Numbered from the stretch's first letter, positions 8,467 to 19,600 are shown. The stretch: DNA of 64,000 nucleotides from Chitinophaga pinensis (GCA_945862385.1 CAMAXV010000005.1:1-64000), one strand, 5' to 3'. Program-made: numbers and translations. Notes: generated by a model from the letters alone, not told the origin.

Positions 8467-9669
8467 ATGAAAGCAATCCTGAACATCCTGTTATTCAGTA
8501 CACTACTGTCCGCTGCCCCAACCAGTGTCAGTGCCCAGGAGCAGTTCATCGAACAACCCTCCCGCTACCTTGTTTCAGTTCCATTCAAGCTCCTCACCGG
8601 CGGGGTCATTCTGCTTAAAGCCAAGGTGAACGACTACCCAGACAGTCTCAACTTCATCCTCGACACCGGCAGTGGCGGTATTTCACTCGACTCCTCCACG
8701 GTTGTCAGGCTGGGTATTACCCTCCAGCCATCAGACAAAACCATCAAGGGTATCGGGGGGCTTCGTAAAGTGTCTTTTCTTTACAATGCCACGCTGAAAC
8801 TACCCGGATTGGCAACAGGCCGACTTAATTTTCATGTGAACGATTATGAGATCCTGTCTTATGTTTACGGGATACCGATAGATGGCATCATCGGGTATAG
8901 TTTTTTCAGCAGGTATATCGTCAACCTCAATTACGATAACCTCATGATGCATGTATTTACGGTAGGTGAATACAAATATCCGGCAGCCGGGCATACCCTC
9001 AGGCCCATGTTTACCGCGCTGCCCATCCAGCAGATCAGGTTCAGGGATGAAGGGAAGTATTTCGGAAAATTTTACCTGGATACCGGAGCCGGACTCAATT
9101 TCCTGCTTTCAGAAAGTTATGCCCGAGACAGTGCAGTTTTGAAAAAGAAGCGTAGAGGTCCCTTTATCACCCAGGCAGAGGGACTTGGCGGAAAAACATC
9201 CATGCGCATCACCACCGTCAAGGAGGTTAAAATCGGACCATACCGTTTCCGGAAGGTACCCAGCTTCGTTTTCAAAGACGAATACAACGTGACCAACTAC
9301 CCGGAGGTAGGCGGTTTGATTGGCAATGACCTGATGAGGCGTTTTAATGTTACACTCAATTATACCAAGCAGGAAATACACATTGTACCCAACTCCCATT
9401 TCAGAGACCTGTTTGATTACGCCTATTCCGGCATATCTGTTTATTATATTGATGGACAGGTTTCGGTAGACGATGTGGTGCCCGGATCTCCGGCAGACAA
9501 GGCCGGGTTTAAGAAGGATGATGTAATCCTTTCTGTTAACAACGACATCAGCAACAATATCCAGACTTACAAAACCATGATGCAGACAACAGGTCAGCGG
9601 CTGAGTTTTGTGATATTGCGAAATGGTATACCGATGATGATGTCTATGAAACCTGTGAAGATATACTGA
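8467..9669 (+). CDS. Retropepsin-like aspartyl protease with C-terminal PDZ domain, secreted
   Basis: Signal peptide MKAILNILLFSTLLSAAPTSVSAQ; two D-T-G sites (LDTGSGG and LDTGAG); PDZ segment VVPGSPADKAGFKKDDVILSVN. Confidence 0.82.
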   Translation: MKAILNILLFSTLLSAAPTSVSAQEQFIEQPSRYLVSVPFKLLTGGVILLKAKVNDYPDSLNFILDTGSGGISLDSSTVVRLGITLQPSDKTIKGIGGLRKVSFLYNATLKLPGLATGRLNFHVNDYEILSYVYGIPIDGIIGYSFFSRYIVNLNYDNLMMHVFTVGEYKYPAAGHTLRPMFTALPIQQIRFRDEGKYFGKFYLDTGAGLNFLLSESYARDSAVLKKKRRGPFITQAEGLGGKTSMRITTVKEVKIGPYRFRKVPSFVFKDEYNVTNYPEVGGLIGNDLMRRFNVTLNYTKQEIHIVPNSHFRDLFDYAYSGISVYYIDGQVSVDDVVPGSPADKAGFKKDDVILSVNNDISNNIQTYKTMMQTTGQRLSFVILRNGIPMMMSMKPVKIY

Positions 9670-9690
9670 TTGAATGGTTACCTTTGCAGT

Positions 9691-10944
9691 ATGGTCAAAT
9701 TTGAACGCTTCCGGTTATCCAATGGATTAAAGGTTTTGGTTCATCCAGACACCAGCACACCCATGGCTGTGGTGAATGTCTTGTATGATGTAGGAGCAAG
9801 GGATGAGGATGAAAAGCAAACGGGCTTTGCACATCTCTTTGAACACCTGATGTTTGGCGGGTCTGTAAATATCCCCGACTATGATGAACCCCTGCAGGTA
9901 GCAGGAGGTGAAAACAATGCCTATACGACCAACGACCTCACCAATTATTACTGTCAGCTTCCTGCAGACAACCTCGAAACAGCTTTCTGGCTTGAGAGCG
10001 ACCGCATGCTCAGCCTGGCTTTCAGCAAAAAAAGCCTCGACGTGCAAAGGAAAGTAGTCTGTGAGGAGTTTCGTGAGCACTACATCAACAAGCCTTATGG
10101 CGATGTCTGGCATATCATGCGGGAGCTAGCCTATACCACCCACCCTTACAAGTGGATGACCATCGGTAAAGAACTGCCCCACATTGAAAATGCACAGCTC
10201 GAAGATGTTAAACGCTTTTTCTTCAAGCACTATACCCCCTGCAATGCCATACTGGTAGTGGCAGGTAATGTTACTGTTGAGCATGTTAAAGCACTTGCTG
10301 AGAAATGGTTCGGAGATATTCCAGCAGGCACACCTTATCAGCGTAACCTGCCTCAGGAGCCTGTGCAGACCAGCGAACGCAGGCTTACTGTACACAGGAA
10401 GGTTCCCATGGATGCCATTTACAAGACCTGGCACATGTGTTCCAGGATGGATGATCGCTATTATGCAGCAGACCTGCTCTCTGATATACTCGGAGGAGGC
10501 GCCTCATCCAGGTTGTATCAGGCGCTTGTGAAAGAGCAGCAGCTTTTTAGTGGTATCAACTGCTATCATTTTGGCAGCCTGGATGCAGGACTCTTCACCA
10601 TAGAAGGACAACTCGTGAAGGGCGTTGACATCAAGCTGGCAGAGGCAGCCATTGAGGCTGAACTCGACAAATTACGTAACCAGCCAGTCGATGAACGCGA
10701 ATTGCAGAAAGTACAGAACAAGACAGAAAGTGTGATGGCTTTCGAAGATATGAGTGTCATGAACCGTGCCGGCAGCCTGGCTTTCTATGAATTGCTTGGG
10801 GATGGAGAACTCATGAACACGGAGTTTGATAAATACAGGGCAGTTACTGCTGATCAGATTCATCAATTGGCAGCAGACATGCTTAAATCCACTAACTCCA
10901 ACACCCTCTGGTACCTTTCAGAACCCGGAGCTACAACAACATAA
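9691..10944 (+). CDS. M16 family zinc metallopeptidase (catalytic)
   Basis: HLFEHLMFGG zinc motif (HXXEH). Confidence 0.9.
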   Translation: MVKFERFRLSNGLKVLVHPDTSTPMAVVNVLYDVGARDEDEKQTGFAHLFEHLMFGGSVNIPDYDEPLQVAGGENNAYTTNDLTNYYCQLPADNLETAFWLESDRMLSLAFSKKSLDVQRKVVCEEFREHYINKPYGDVWHIMRELAYTTHPYKWMTIGKELPHIENAQLEDVKRFFFKHYTPCNAILVVAGNVTVEHVKALAEKWFGDIPAGTPYQRNLPQEPVQTSERRLTVHRKVPMDAIYKTWHMCSRMDDRYYAADLLSDILGGGASSRLYQALVKEQQLFSGINCYHFGSLDAGLFTIEGQLVKGVDIKLAEAAIEAELDKLRNQPVDERELQKVQNKTESVMAFEDMSVMNRAGSLAFYELLGDGELMNTEFDKYRAVTADQIHQLAADMLKSTNSNTLWYLSEPGATTT

Positions 10945-10952
10945 ACTATTCC

Positions 10953-12233
10953 ATGCCAGACAGAAAAAGTGCACCCCAGATAAAGGACGCCGTTGACTAT
11001 GCCATTCAGCTGAAGCATCCGGAAATACTGCAACTCAAGAATAAGACAGACCTCTACAAGGTTCAGGCCGGCACAGAAGAAGTGGTTCAGATTGAGTGGG
11101 TCTTCAAGGCCGGAAACTGGTATGAGCAGCAGAATAATGTGGCAGCAGCAGCCAATTTTCTAATCAAGAACGGTACTTCAACCCGTTCAGCTTATGATAT
11201 CAATGAGTACGTTGATTTCTACGGAGCATACCTCAACCGCAGCTGTTACAATGAAACGGCAGTGGTTACCCTTCACTGCCTCACCAGGCAGCTTCACAGC
11301 CTGCTTCCGCTGGTACAGGAAATCTTTACTGATGCCGTATTACCAGAGGAAGAACTCCATATTTTCAGGCAGAACATGAAGCAGAAGCTCGCAGTAAACC
11401 TGAAGAAATGTGATTTCGTGGCGGGCAGAAAGATTGATGCATTGCTTTTTGGAGACAAACATCCCTATGGCATTTACAGTGAGATGGCCGACTATGATGC
11501 ACTGGAAATAGAGACATTGCGCAGGTTCTATGCACAGTATTATCAGCATGGTCACTGCACCATTTTCGCAGCAGGCATCTTTCCGACAGATTTTGACAGC
11601 CTGATGGAAACACATTTCGGATCCCTTCCCTTCAATCAGAATGCACCGTCTGAGCCTGCTCACCTGCTCCAGCCCGCAGAACAGAAAAAATGGAATATCC
11701 TGAATGATACCGATGGCGTTCAGGGAGCCATCCGCATCGCCCGTCATTTTCCCAACAGACACCATCCTGATTTTCCGGGTGTGCAGGTGCTGAACACGCT
11801 TTTTGGCGGCTTCTTTGGCTCCAGGCTCATGAATAATATCCGCGAAGACAAAGGCTACACTTATGGCATCTACAGCTACCTGCAGAACCATATCCATGGT
11901 GGTGCCTGGATCATCAGCACCGAAGCTGGCCGTGAGGTTTGTGAGGCTACTGTTAAGGAAGTTTATTACGAGATGCAGCAGCTCCGATTCGGTGATATTG
12001 ATGCTGAAGAATTGCTCCTGGTAAAGAACTACCTGATTGGCACTTTGCTTGGAGACCTGGACGGTCCATTCCACATCATCGGAAGGTGGAAGAACCTTGT
12101 TCTGAACGGACTGGATATCAGTTTTTTCAACCATTCTGTTGATACCATCAAAAACATTCAGGCAGAAGAATTGAGCGTGCTGGCCAACCGTTACCTGAAC
12201 CCTGATGACTTTTATGAGCTTACAGTAATCTGA
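10953..12233 (+). CDS. M16 family peptidase-like protein lacking the HXXEH motif (non-catalytic partner)
   Basis: M16 architecture; NNIREDKGYTYGIYSYLQ; no HXXEH in the N-terminal domain; 8 bp downstream of the catalytic gene. Confidence 0.85.
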   Translation: MPDRKSAPQIKDAVDYAIQLKHPEILQLKNKTDLYKVQAGTEEVVQIEWVFKAGNWYEQQNNVAAAANFLIKNGTSTRSAYDINEYVDFYGAYLNRSCYNETAVVTLHCLTRQLHSLLPLVQEIFTDAVLPEEELHIFRQNMKQKLAVNLKKCDFVAGRKIDALLFGDKHPYGIYSEMADYDALEIETLRRFYAQYYQHGHCTIFAAGIFPTDFDSLMETHFGSLPFNQNAPSEPAHLLQPAEQKKWNILNDTDGVQGAIRIARHFPNRHHPDFPGVQVLNTLFGGFFGSRLMNNIREDKGYTYGIYSYLQNHIHGGAWIISTEAGREVCEATVKEVYYEMQQLRFGDIDAEELLLVKNYLIGTLLGDLDGPFHIIGRWKNLVLNGLDISFFNHSVDTIKNIQAEELSVLANRYLNPDDFYELTVI

Positions 12234-12315
12234 CCTTCTCCCACCAGATCTGTCAACCTGCTGCAATTTTTTGTTTTGATGCGAATGTTGTAAATTATGA
12301 TTCAAACAACACAAC

Positions 12316-14871
12316 ATGCAGCGAAGGGGATTTATTTTGTCAACCGGGATAGCAGCGGCAGGCATGTATGCAGGCAGAACAAATGCCATAGCAGGTCCGT
12401 TTAAGCCGGAAGAACTGCTCCATAACATTTCGGCAGACAAAAAGCTTGACCCCCAATGGGTGAAATCGCTCTACCGCCGCGGGTTTCCCACACGTTACCT
12501 CAAAAGCAGGAATGAGCTGAGGTACATTGGCATGCCTGTGGGCGGCTTACAAACCGGTACCCTTTACCTGGGAGGCGACGGCAGGTTGTGGCTTTGGGAT
12601 ATCTTCAACGATAACCGGGAGGGCATCAATCCCAGTACAATCGAATGGGCTTCAGATCTGCATGTGGGCAAGAAGGTGCGGTCGAGGGATGGTTCAGCTT
12701 ATGTAGCTCCCGCGCAGGATATTCGTCCGGTTGAACAAGGTTTTGCGTTCCGGATACATACAGGAGGAACAACCCTGATCAGGAAGATGGAAGCCGGCGA
12801 TTGGGATGATATCATTTTTGAGGCAACCTATCCACGCGCAACCATAACCTATGTTGACCGGCAATTGGGTGTAGACATCAGGGCAGAAGTCTTTTCCCCT
12901 TTCATTCCCCTGGATGAAAAAAACTCATCCCTCCCCTGTACCATTTATTCATTTACTGTTGTCAATAATACAGGTAAGGAAATACAAGTTGACATTGCCG
13001 GATGGCTCGGTAACAAGTTCCCTGAAAAAGGCAGCATGAGTCTTTCTGCAATGTCTGATAAAGCCACGCATCAGTCAACCTTTCGCCTGCCGGTTGATGA
13101 AGCCGGTTTTCAGACCTTTGAACCGGGAAATGCGTTTCATTCCGGCAAAACAGAAAGCATCGGAGCTGTGGCTGAAACCATGCTGCTGCAGGCAAAAGAG
13201 CAGAAACAATCCCATTACACCATAGCCTGGTTTTATCCCGATTTGAAACTGCATCCTTCCATACAGGACGGCGGCAGGAATTACAGCAACTGGTTTGCTT
13301 CTTCGGCTGATGTGGTGAAGTATGTCTGGCAAAACTTCAGTTACCTCTCTGAAACAACTGCCTTGTGGTCTAAAACCTGGCAGGATTCCACGCTTCCGCA
13401 TTGGTTCCTGGAACGCACATTCCTGAATATCTCCACCCTGGCCACTACCACAACGCACCGGTTGAAGTCGGGCCGCTTCTATGCCTGGGAAGGTGTGGGT
13501 TGTTGCGAGGGCACCTGCATGCATGTCTGGCAATATGCCCAGGCTATGGCACGGGTTTTTCCATCTATTGAAAAGGATACCCGTGAGCGTGTAGATCTTG
13601 GATTGTCTTTGCAGCCAGATGGTATGATCTGGTACCGGGGAGAAGTGGTGAAAAGTCCGGCTATAGACGGACAGGCAGGTACCATCCTCCGTTTTTACCG
13701 GGAGCACCAGATGTGCGCTGATGATACCTTCCTCCGCCAAAACTGGGAAAAGATAAAGCGGGCAACCCTGTGGGTAATCCGGCAAGACAGGGATCAGGAT
13801 GGCATGGAAGATACGCCCATTGAAAACACCCTGGATGCTGTGTGGGACGGACAAATTGCCTGGTTGGTGGGATTGTGTATTGCGGCAGTGAAGGCGGGGC
13901 AGGCCATGGCAGCGGAAATGCATGACAGCGAATTTGCAGCGATATGCAGTGCATATGTTGAAAAGGGCATGAAAAACATGGAGACGAAGCTCTTCAACGG
14001 AGAATATTTTATCCACCGTCCCGATGAAATAAGTGGCAGGAAAAAACTGGGATCTTACAATACCTGTCATATTGATCAGGTCTATGGACAATCCTGGGCA
14101 CATCAGGTGGGTCTTGGCAGGGTCATTGACAAAACACAAACTTTATCCGCGCTCAAAGCGCTGTGGAAATACAATTTTACACCTGATGTGGGTCCGTATA
14201 TCCGTGACCGGAAAGGAGGCAGACCCTACGCACTCCCGGGTGAAGGGGGTATGGTGATGAATACCAATCCTGCTAATGAAGCAAAGCCATACGGTGAAAA
14301 TGTAACCTGGCAACTGGGGTATTTTCATGAATGCATGAGTGGATTTGAACACCAGGTAGCCGCACACATGATGGCCGAAGGCATGGTGGAAGAGGCGCTT
14401 GTGCTCACCCGCATGATACATGACCGTTACCATGCAGTAAAGCGTAATCCTTTCAATGAAATTGAGTGCAGCGACCATTATGCACGCGCCATGGCGAGCT
14501 ATGGTACTTTCGTCAGTGCCTGTGGGTTTACATACCATGGTCCAAAAGGCGAACTCGGATTTGCACCTGCTCTAAAGGCGGATGATTTCAGGGCACCCTT
14601 CATTACTGCTGAAGGCTGGGGAACCTACCATCAGATCAGGGAAGGCAGAAAAATTACGGTACAATTGATCATGCAGCACGGAAAACTGCGGTTAAACAGT
14701 TTCAGCCTGGCAAACGGAGGCAAAATCCGAAATCTGGTAGCTGAGGTTGAAGGCGAAACGGTTGAGCTGAGCCACAAGATAAAGGAAGGTAAGTGTGTCA
14801 TTGATTTCAGTAAAACCATTATCTTAGGTAACGGTAAAACCCTTCATATAACAGTTACCTATGATCGTTGA
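12316..14871 (+). CDS. GH116 family glycoside hydrolase (glucosylceramidase-like), exported
   Basis: Tat-like N-terminus MQRRGFILSTGIAAAG; YIGMPVGGLQTGTLYLGGDGRLWLWDIFN; GCCEGTCMHVWQYAQAMARVFP; NTLDAVWDGQIAWLVGL. Confidence 0.82.
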   Translation: MQRRGFILSTGIAAAGMYAGRTNAIAGPFKPEELLHNISADKKLDPQWVKSLYRRGFPTRYLKSRNELRYIGMPVGGLQTGTLYLGGDGRLWLWDIFNDNREGINPSTIEWASDLHVGKKVRSRDGSAYVAPAQDIRPVEQGFAFRIHTGGTTLIRKMEAGDWDDIIFEATYPRATITYVDRQLGVDIRAEVFSPFIPLDEKNSSLPCTIYSFTVVNNTGKEIQVDIAGWLGNKFPEKGSMSLSAMSDKATHQSTFRLPVDEAGFQTFEPGNAFHSGKTESIGAVAETMLLQAKEQKQSHYTIAWFYPDLKLHPSIQDGGRNYSNWFASSADVVKYVWQNFSYLSETTALWSKTWQDSTLPHWFLERTFLNISTLATTTTHRLKSGRFYAWEGVGCCEGTCMHVWQYAQAMARVFPSIEKDTRERVDLGLSLQPDGMIWYRGEVVKSPAIDGQAGTILRFYREHQMCADDTFLRQNWEKIKRATLWVIRQDRDQDGMEDTPIENTLDAVWDGQIAWLVGLCIAAVKAGQAMAAEMHDSEFAAICSAYVEKGMKNMETKLFNGEYFIHRPDEISGRKKLGSYNTCHIDQVYGQSWAHQVGLGRVIDKTQTLSALKALWKYNFTPDVGPYIRDRKGGRPYALPGEGGMVMNTNPANEAKPYGENVTWQLGYFHECMSGFEHQVAAHMMAEGMVEEALVLTRMIHDRYHAVKRNPFNEIECSDHYARAMASYGTFVSACGFTYHGPKGELGFAPALKADDFRAPFITAEGWGTYHQIREGRKITVQLIMQHGKLRLNSFSLANGGKIRNLVAEVEGETVELSHKIKEGKCVIDFSKTIILGNGKTLHITVTYDR

Positions 14872-15352
14872 AAATAACAGAGTAGTTGCCATACACTATG
14901 TGCTGAAAGATGATGCAGGTAATGTTTTGCACGACAATACCAATTTCGCTGCCGAGGAATACCTTCATGGTGCAGGTAACATCCTGCCCGGACTGGAATT
15001 GGCCCTGCAGGATATGAAAGCCGGTCAGGAAATTGATGTCATCATACCGCCGGAATATGCGTATGGTCCGGTTGAAGCTAGCCTCATTTTCGATGTAACC
15101 GAAGAGGATCTGCCCGGATTTGAAAGCATGGCTGAGGGCGAGTTGGTCACCTTGTTTGATGGTACTGAAGTATGTGTGCTTGAAAAACATGAAGACTACC
15201 TGGTAGCAGATGCCAATCATCCACTTGCCGGCAAGACCCTTCATTACACCGTTCGGGTAGCTGCCATAAGGGATGCCCTTTCTGAGGAGATTTTACAGGG
15301 AGAACCTGTTGCTGCAACTGGAGGTTCCTGCGGACCGGCTGGATGCTGTTAA
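14861..15352 (+). CDS. slyD: FKBP-type peptidyl-prolyl isomerase, SlyD-like, with Cys-rich tail
   Basis: VVAIHYVLKDDAGNVLHDN...LPGLELALQDMKAGQEIDVIIPPEYAYG; C-terminus GGSCGPAGCC. Confidence 0.8.
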   Translation: MIVENNRVVAIHYVLKDDAGNVLHDNTNFAAEEYLHGAGNILPGLELALQDMKAGQEIDVIIPPEYAYGPVEASLIFDVTEEDLPGFESMAEGELVTLFDGTEVCVLEKHEDYLVADANHPLAGKTLHYTVRVAAIRDALSEEILQGEPVAATGGSCGPAGCC

Positions 15353-15410
15353 CCTGTATTGATTGCGGACAACTAGTTACATTATAAAATATTTAATATT
15401 ATAGTGCGTC

Positions 15411-16622
15411 ATGATAAAAAAAATTGCGAGTTTTTTTGTGGCCTTTGGTCAGATAATGGCCTGTTCCACCTCCAATGAAAAAGACATGAATATGCAACAA
15501 GGAACATTTGCGTATGATGTTGATTTTCTGAAGCAATATCACCCGGATCTGATTGAACTGGGACAAGGAGATGCAAGATTGGTTGTACTTCCCGCTTACC
15601 AGGGCAGGGTCATGACCAGCACTGCAGAAGGAGATACAGGTTTGAGTTTTGGCTGGATCAACCACGAGCTTATCGCGTCAGGAAAATTCACTGAACATTT
15701 CAGTGCCTTTGGTGGTGAAGAGCGATTCTGGCTCGGACCGGAAGGCGGACAGTTTTCCATCTATTTCAAAAAAGGGAAAGACTTTGTTTTCGACAACTGG
15801 AAGGTGCCTGAGGAAATTGATACAAAGCCTTTTGAACTTGTGCGGACAGACAGTAGTTCCGCTGCTTTTGTTAAACGCATGCAACTTGAAAATTATTCAG
15901 GAACAGTATTTAACCTGAAAGTTGACCGCAACATCAGGTTACTTGGTGATTCTGCCATCAATGCCCTGTTGCATCTGCTTCCTGCAGGTGTTAAGTCCGT
16001 TGCCTTTGAAACGGAGAATGTCATCACCAATGAAGGAACAAGGGCATGGGATAAATCCACCGGATTGCTGTCTGTATGGATTCTGAGTATGCTCAACGCC
16101 TCTGATGCCACTACAATTTTTATACCCTACAAGCAGGGCGACAGCAGTCAGTTGGGTAAAATTGTAACCGATGATTATTTTGGCAAAGTGCCGGCAGACA
16201 GATTGAAAGTGGCAGATGGAATGATCCGGTTCAAAGCTGATGGAAACTACAGAAGTAAAATAGGATTGTCGCCTCAGCGATCATTGCCTATAGCTGCCAG
16301 CTATGATGCAAACAATCAGGTGCTGACACTAGCTCAGTTCACGCTGAGTGGTTCAACGGATTATGTCAATTCCCTCTGGGAAATTCAGCAGGAGCCTTTT
16401 AAGGGAGATGCGGTGAATGCGTATAATGATGGATCTGTCAATGGTCAGCAAATGGGCCGTTTTTATGAAATCGAAAGTTCTTCGCAGGCTGCAGCATTAA
16501 AGCCGGGTGAAAGTCTGACCCATATCCACCGTACATTTCACCTAAAAGGAAGTGCCGAACAGCTTAATCAGGTGATGATGAAACTATTCGGCACAAGCCT
16601 TGAGCAGGTTATCCTTCAATGA
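15411..16622 (+). CDS. Lipoprotein of unknown function, DUF6786-like
   Basis: Lipobox-like GQIMACS; VVLPAYQGRVMTSTAEGDTGLSFGWIN; HFSAFGGEERFWLGPEGGQFSIYF. Confidence 0.6.
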   Translation: MIKKIASFFVAFGQIMACSTSNEKDMNMQQGTFAYDVDFLKQYHPDLIELGQGDARLVVLPAYQGRVMTSTAEGDTGLSFGWINHELIASGKFTEHFSAFGGEERFWLGPEGGQFSIYFKKGKDFVFDNWKVPEEIDTKPFELVRTDSSSAAFVKRMQLENYSGTVFNLKVDRNIRLLGDSAINALLHLLPAGVKSVAFETENVITNEGTRAWDKSTGLLSVWILSMLNASDATTIFIPYKQGDSSQLGKIVTDDYFGKVPADRLKVADGMIRFKADGNYRSKIGLSPQRSLPIAASYDANNQVLTLAQFTLSGSTDYVNSLWEIQQEPFKGDAVNAYNDGSVNGQQMGRFYEIESSSQAAALKPGESLTHIHRTFHLKGSAEQLNQVMMKLFGTSLEQVILQ

Positions 16623-16623
16623 T

Positions 16624-17448
16624 TTATTTCAGTGATTTCAGGTACTGCAGACTTTGCGGAACCTGTTGCATGACGCGGGTGGATTCGTCTTCAATGAAGT
16701 AATGTTTTACGCCTGCTTTTTTAGCCGCTTTCATTACATCTTTGATATTGACATCACCTTTACCCAGTACCACATTGGTTTCTTCATCGGCACCACCGGT
16801 ATCATTACAGGTAGTTCCGTGTTCGCGGTCTTTCAGGTGAAGCATCTTCATCCTGGATGGATATTTTTTTAGGTAGACAACGGGATCTGCACAACCCTGT
16901 TTTACCCAATAAACATCCAGTTCAAAGTTGATATATTCCGGATTGGTTTTGGCAACCAGGTCGTCAAAAAGGGTGCCGCTGGTGGAAGGGCGAAACTCAA
17001 ATCCATGTGGATGGTAGCATAAATCAAGTCCGGCATCTTTCAGTATTTTCCCTGCCCTGTTGAAACGGGCTGCTGCTTCATCCACATCCTTCATCCCGAA
17101 TTCATTGCCGTTGTGGCCAATCCAGAAGCAAACCACATAGGTTGCTCCAAGTGCTTTGGCCTGTTCGATGGTTTTGGTAAGGTCGCCGGTAAGTGCATTG
17201 TAATCCACACCAATGCTCACCATTTTATAGCCCATGCCATCCAGCAGTTTACGGTAGGCTTGTACATCCATACCATAGAGGTCTCCTCCCTCCAGCTCCC
17301 GGATGCCCATCGTCCGAACTTTTTCCAATGTGCCTTTGAGGTCTTTTTTCACTTCATTGCGTACAGAATAAAGCTGGATGCCGATTTCCTGTGAAAATAC
17401 GGCAACAGTAAAGAGGCTTAGCAGTGTAAAAAGGATTGTTTTTTTCAT
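16624..17448 (-). CDS. Secreted sugar phosphate isomerase/epimerase (TIM barrel, AP endonuclease 2-like)
   Basis: EIGIQLYSVRNEVKKDLKGTLEKV; GLDLCYHPHGFEF; NFELDVYWVKQG. Confidence 0.82.
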   Translation of the reverse strand: MKKTILFTLLSLFTVAVFSQEIGIQLYSVRNEVKKDLKGTLEKVRTMGIRELEGGDLYGMDVQAYRKLLDGMGYKMVSIGVDYNALTGDLTKTIEQAKALGATYVVCFWIGHNGNEFGMKDVDEAAARFNRAGKILKDAGLDLCYHPHGFEFRPSTSGTLFDDLVAKTNPEYINFELDVYWVKQGCADPVVYLKKYPSRMKMLHLKDREHGTTCNDTGGADEETNVVLGKGDVNIKDVMKAAKKAGVKHYFIEDESTRVMQQVPQSLQYLKSLK

Positions 17449-17458
17449 ACCTGAGGTT

Positions 17459-19183
17459 TTAGTACTGTTCGTTGCTTTTAAGAAGGCTGATTATTTGCGA
17501 GCCGTTGGAATACTGTATTGAAGTTACAGTTCCTTTTTTATCTGTGATGAAATTCACTTCCCTGTCCAGTTCCTTTATCCAGAAGCTGTTGCCCTGGAGC
17601 CAGTGCAGCTGTGTTCTGGTTTTAAATTCAGGGTCTTCCATATAGAGGTTACTCTTCACCTGCATGATTCGTGTGCTGCTACCCAATGCATGTCTGTAGA
17701 GTCCGGTGAAGCCAGTGAGCTGTGAACTGTCTGCCTGCGCAGGTTTCCTGACTGCAGGTACCTGATCTGCTACTTTTTTGTTGGTACGTTCCGGTCCCAT
17801 CGCTGGCAAATGCTGTTCTACAGTGAAAGAAATAACCTTTCCCTGTTCATTCCTGTTGAAACGCCAGGAGGTAAAGGGATTGCTTTTGTCGTATAGTCTG
17901 TCTTTGCCCGCCGGGGTCAGGGTTATTGCTGCACTGCTGCTCCTTTGAATGGTTACCCTGTTCAGGCTGTCTGCGCGGATGGTGAAAAAGGCCTGCAGGT
18001 CACCCATATTTTTTTGCAAACGGGAACCGCTGTTGAGGGATTCATACACGCCCTCAATTTCTTTCCATGGCTGAATCTCCTGACGTTGTTCCCTGACAGG
18101 GGCAATACCATAAAGCAGAGACATTGCCTTGTTCAGCGTAAGGCTGGAATTGGTGGTTCCGGTGTTGGAGAGCAGGATCATGTAGATATGATCATCTGGA
18201 AGACGAATGCCCTGTGCCCTGTAGCCTCCAATAGAACCACCATGCTGGATCACTGCTTTTCCGTTGAGGGTATCAACTGCCCACCCTAGTCCGTAGTTAG
18301 CGGATAGTCCTGTAGTCAGGGGAATGGCAGTATGCGCTGTTTTCAACAGTTCCGGCCTGATGAAATCTGAACCATAGAGGGCTTCATCCCACTTCAGCAT
18401 GTCGTCAACGGTACTGATGAGTTGACCGGCACCATAGGCCCAGTACCAGTCGTACTGCGTTTCCATTTTGATTTTCCCTTTGGGTGTATTTCCTGCGTAT
18501 TCTGCGGTTTTTCCCGGCAGGGCATAATCACTGCTGCCGAAACTGGTTTCAGTCATGTTCAGTTTCTTCAGGATGCGCTCACTCACAAAGTTATTGAATG
18601 GCATGCCTGTAATCTTTTCAACAATTACACCTGCCAGTACAAATCCAGAATTGGAATAGCTCCAATCAGAACCCGGTTCAAAAATGAGAGGCGACTTTTC
18701 AAAAAAACTGATCAGTCTGCTGTTCGATATTTTCTTATCGGCCAGCGTATCGAAGCCAGGCAGTTCTGTGTAGCTAGGAATCCCACTTGTATGGGAAAGT
18801 ATATGTTCAATGGTGATGGTCCTGCCCCAGGTGTTGTATTGCGGAAGGTATTTGCGGATGTCATCCTTTACGTTCAGCTTGCCTTCCTGTTGCAGGAGCA
18901 GCAGAGCCATGGCGGTTAACTGTTTCGAGATCGATCCGATGCCCATTTTGTGGTCTGTATTCATCGTCACCGGTAGCTCTATATTGGCCATCCCGTAGGC
19001 TTTTCGGAAAAATGGTTTGCCATCTTTCGCCATCAGGATGATAGCACCCGGTTCGGTTGAAGGAAAACTAAGCCTGAAAAGTGAGTCAAGGCTTTTGATT
19101 TTTGATTCACTCATTGCAGGCGACTGGCTGAAACCCGCAGCCAGCAAGAGACTGTAGCAGATGGACAAAAGAATTCTTTTCAT
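17459..19183 (-). CDS. Serine hydrolase (beta-lactamase class C-like)
   Basis: GIGSISKQLTAMA SXXK motif; YSNSGF YxN motif; signal peptide. Confidence 0.85.
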   Translation of the reverse strand: MKRILLSICYSLLLAAGFSQSPAMSESKIKSLDSLFRLSFPSTEPGAIILMAKDGKPFFRKAYGMANIELPVTMNTDHKMGIGSISKQLTAMALLLLQQEGKLNVKDDIRKYLPQYNTWGRTITIEHILSHTSGIPSYTELPGFDTLADKKISNSRLISFFEKSPLIFEPGSDWSYSNSGFVLAGVIVEKITGMPFNNFVSERILKKLNMTETSFGSSDYALPGKTAEYAGNTPKGKIKMETQYDWYWAYGAGQLISTVDDMLKWDEALYGSDFIRPELLKTAHTAIPLTTGLSANYGLGWAVDTLNGKAVIQHGGSIGGYRAQGIRLPDDHIYMILLSNTGTTNSSLTLNKAMSLLYGIAPVREQRQEIQPWKEIEGVYESLNSGSRLQKNMGDLQAFFTIRADSLNRVTIQRSSSAAITLTPAGKDRLYDKSNPFTSWRFNRNEQGKVISFTVEQHLPAMGPERTNKKVADQVPAVRKPAQADSSQLTGFTGLYRHALGSSTRIMQVKSNLYMEDPEFKTRTQLHWLQGNSFWIKELDREVNFITDKKGTVTSIQYSNGSQIISLLKSNEQY

Positions 19184-19192
19184 GGTTAAGGG

Positions 19193-19600
19193 TTAAAGTT
19201 TGAGTTGATCCGGACTGATTACAGGAATATCTGACTGCTTAAAATCCTTTGTATTTCTGGTGATGATACAATCGATTTTCGGAATACTGCCCGCACAGAG
19301 AATTTGCAATGCATCTTCAAAATCCTTGTGTTTTGATTTCAATCCCTTTCTGATCTGATCGGCATCTATGGGGATGAAGCTGAGGTATTCAGTCAGGTCA
19401 AGCAGAATCTGACGCAGCTTCTTTTCTTCCGTGTATTTTTTCAGCAGGTAATGCGTAGTAGCGATGGCGTGGGAAGAGGTAAATAATTTCACATTCTTTT
19501 TTTCTGCCTCACTGAACAAAGCAATTGCATATTTACTGAAAGGCTCCCTGTCAGCAATCAGGTCAATAATGATGTTGGTATCGACAAAAATCTTTTTCAA
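19193..19600 (-). CDS. PIN-domain toxin (VapC-like)
   Basis: MKKIFVDTNIIIDLIADREPF; conserved acidic residues in HKDFEDALQ and CIITRNTKDF. Confidence 0.82.
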   Translation of the reverse strand: MKKIFVDTNIIIDLIADREPFSKYAIALFSEAEKKNVKLFTSSHAIATTHYLLKKYTEEKKLRQILLDLTEYLSFIPIDADQIRKGLKSKHKDFEDALQILCAGSIPKIDCIITRNTKDFKQSDIPVISPDQLKL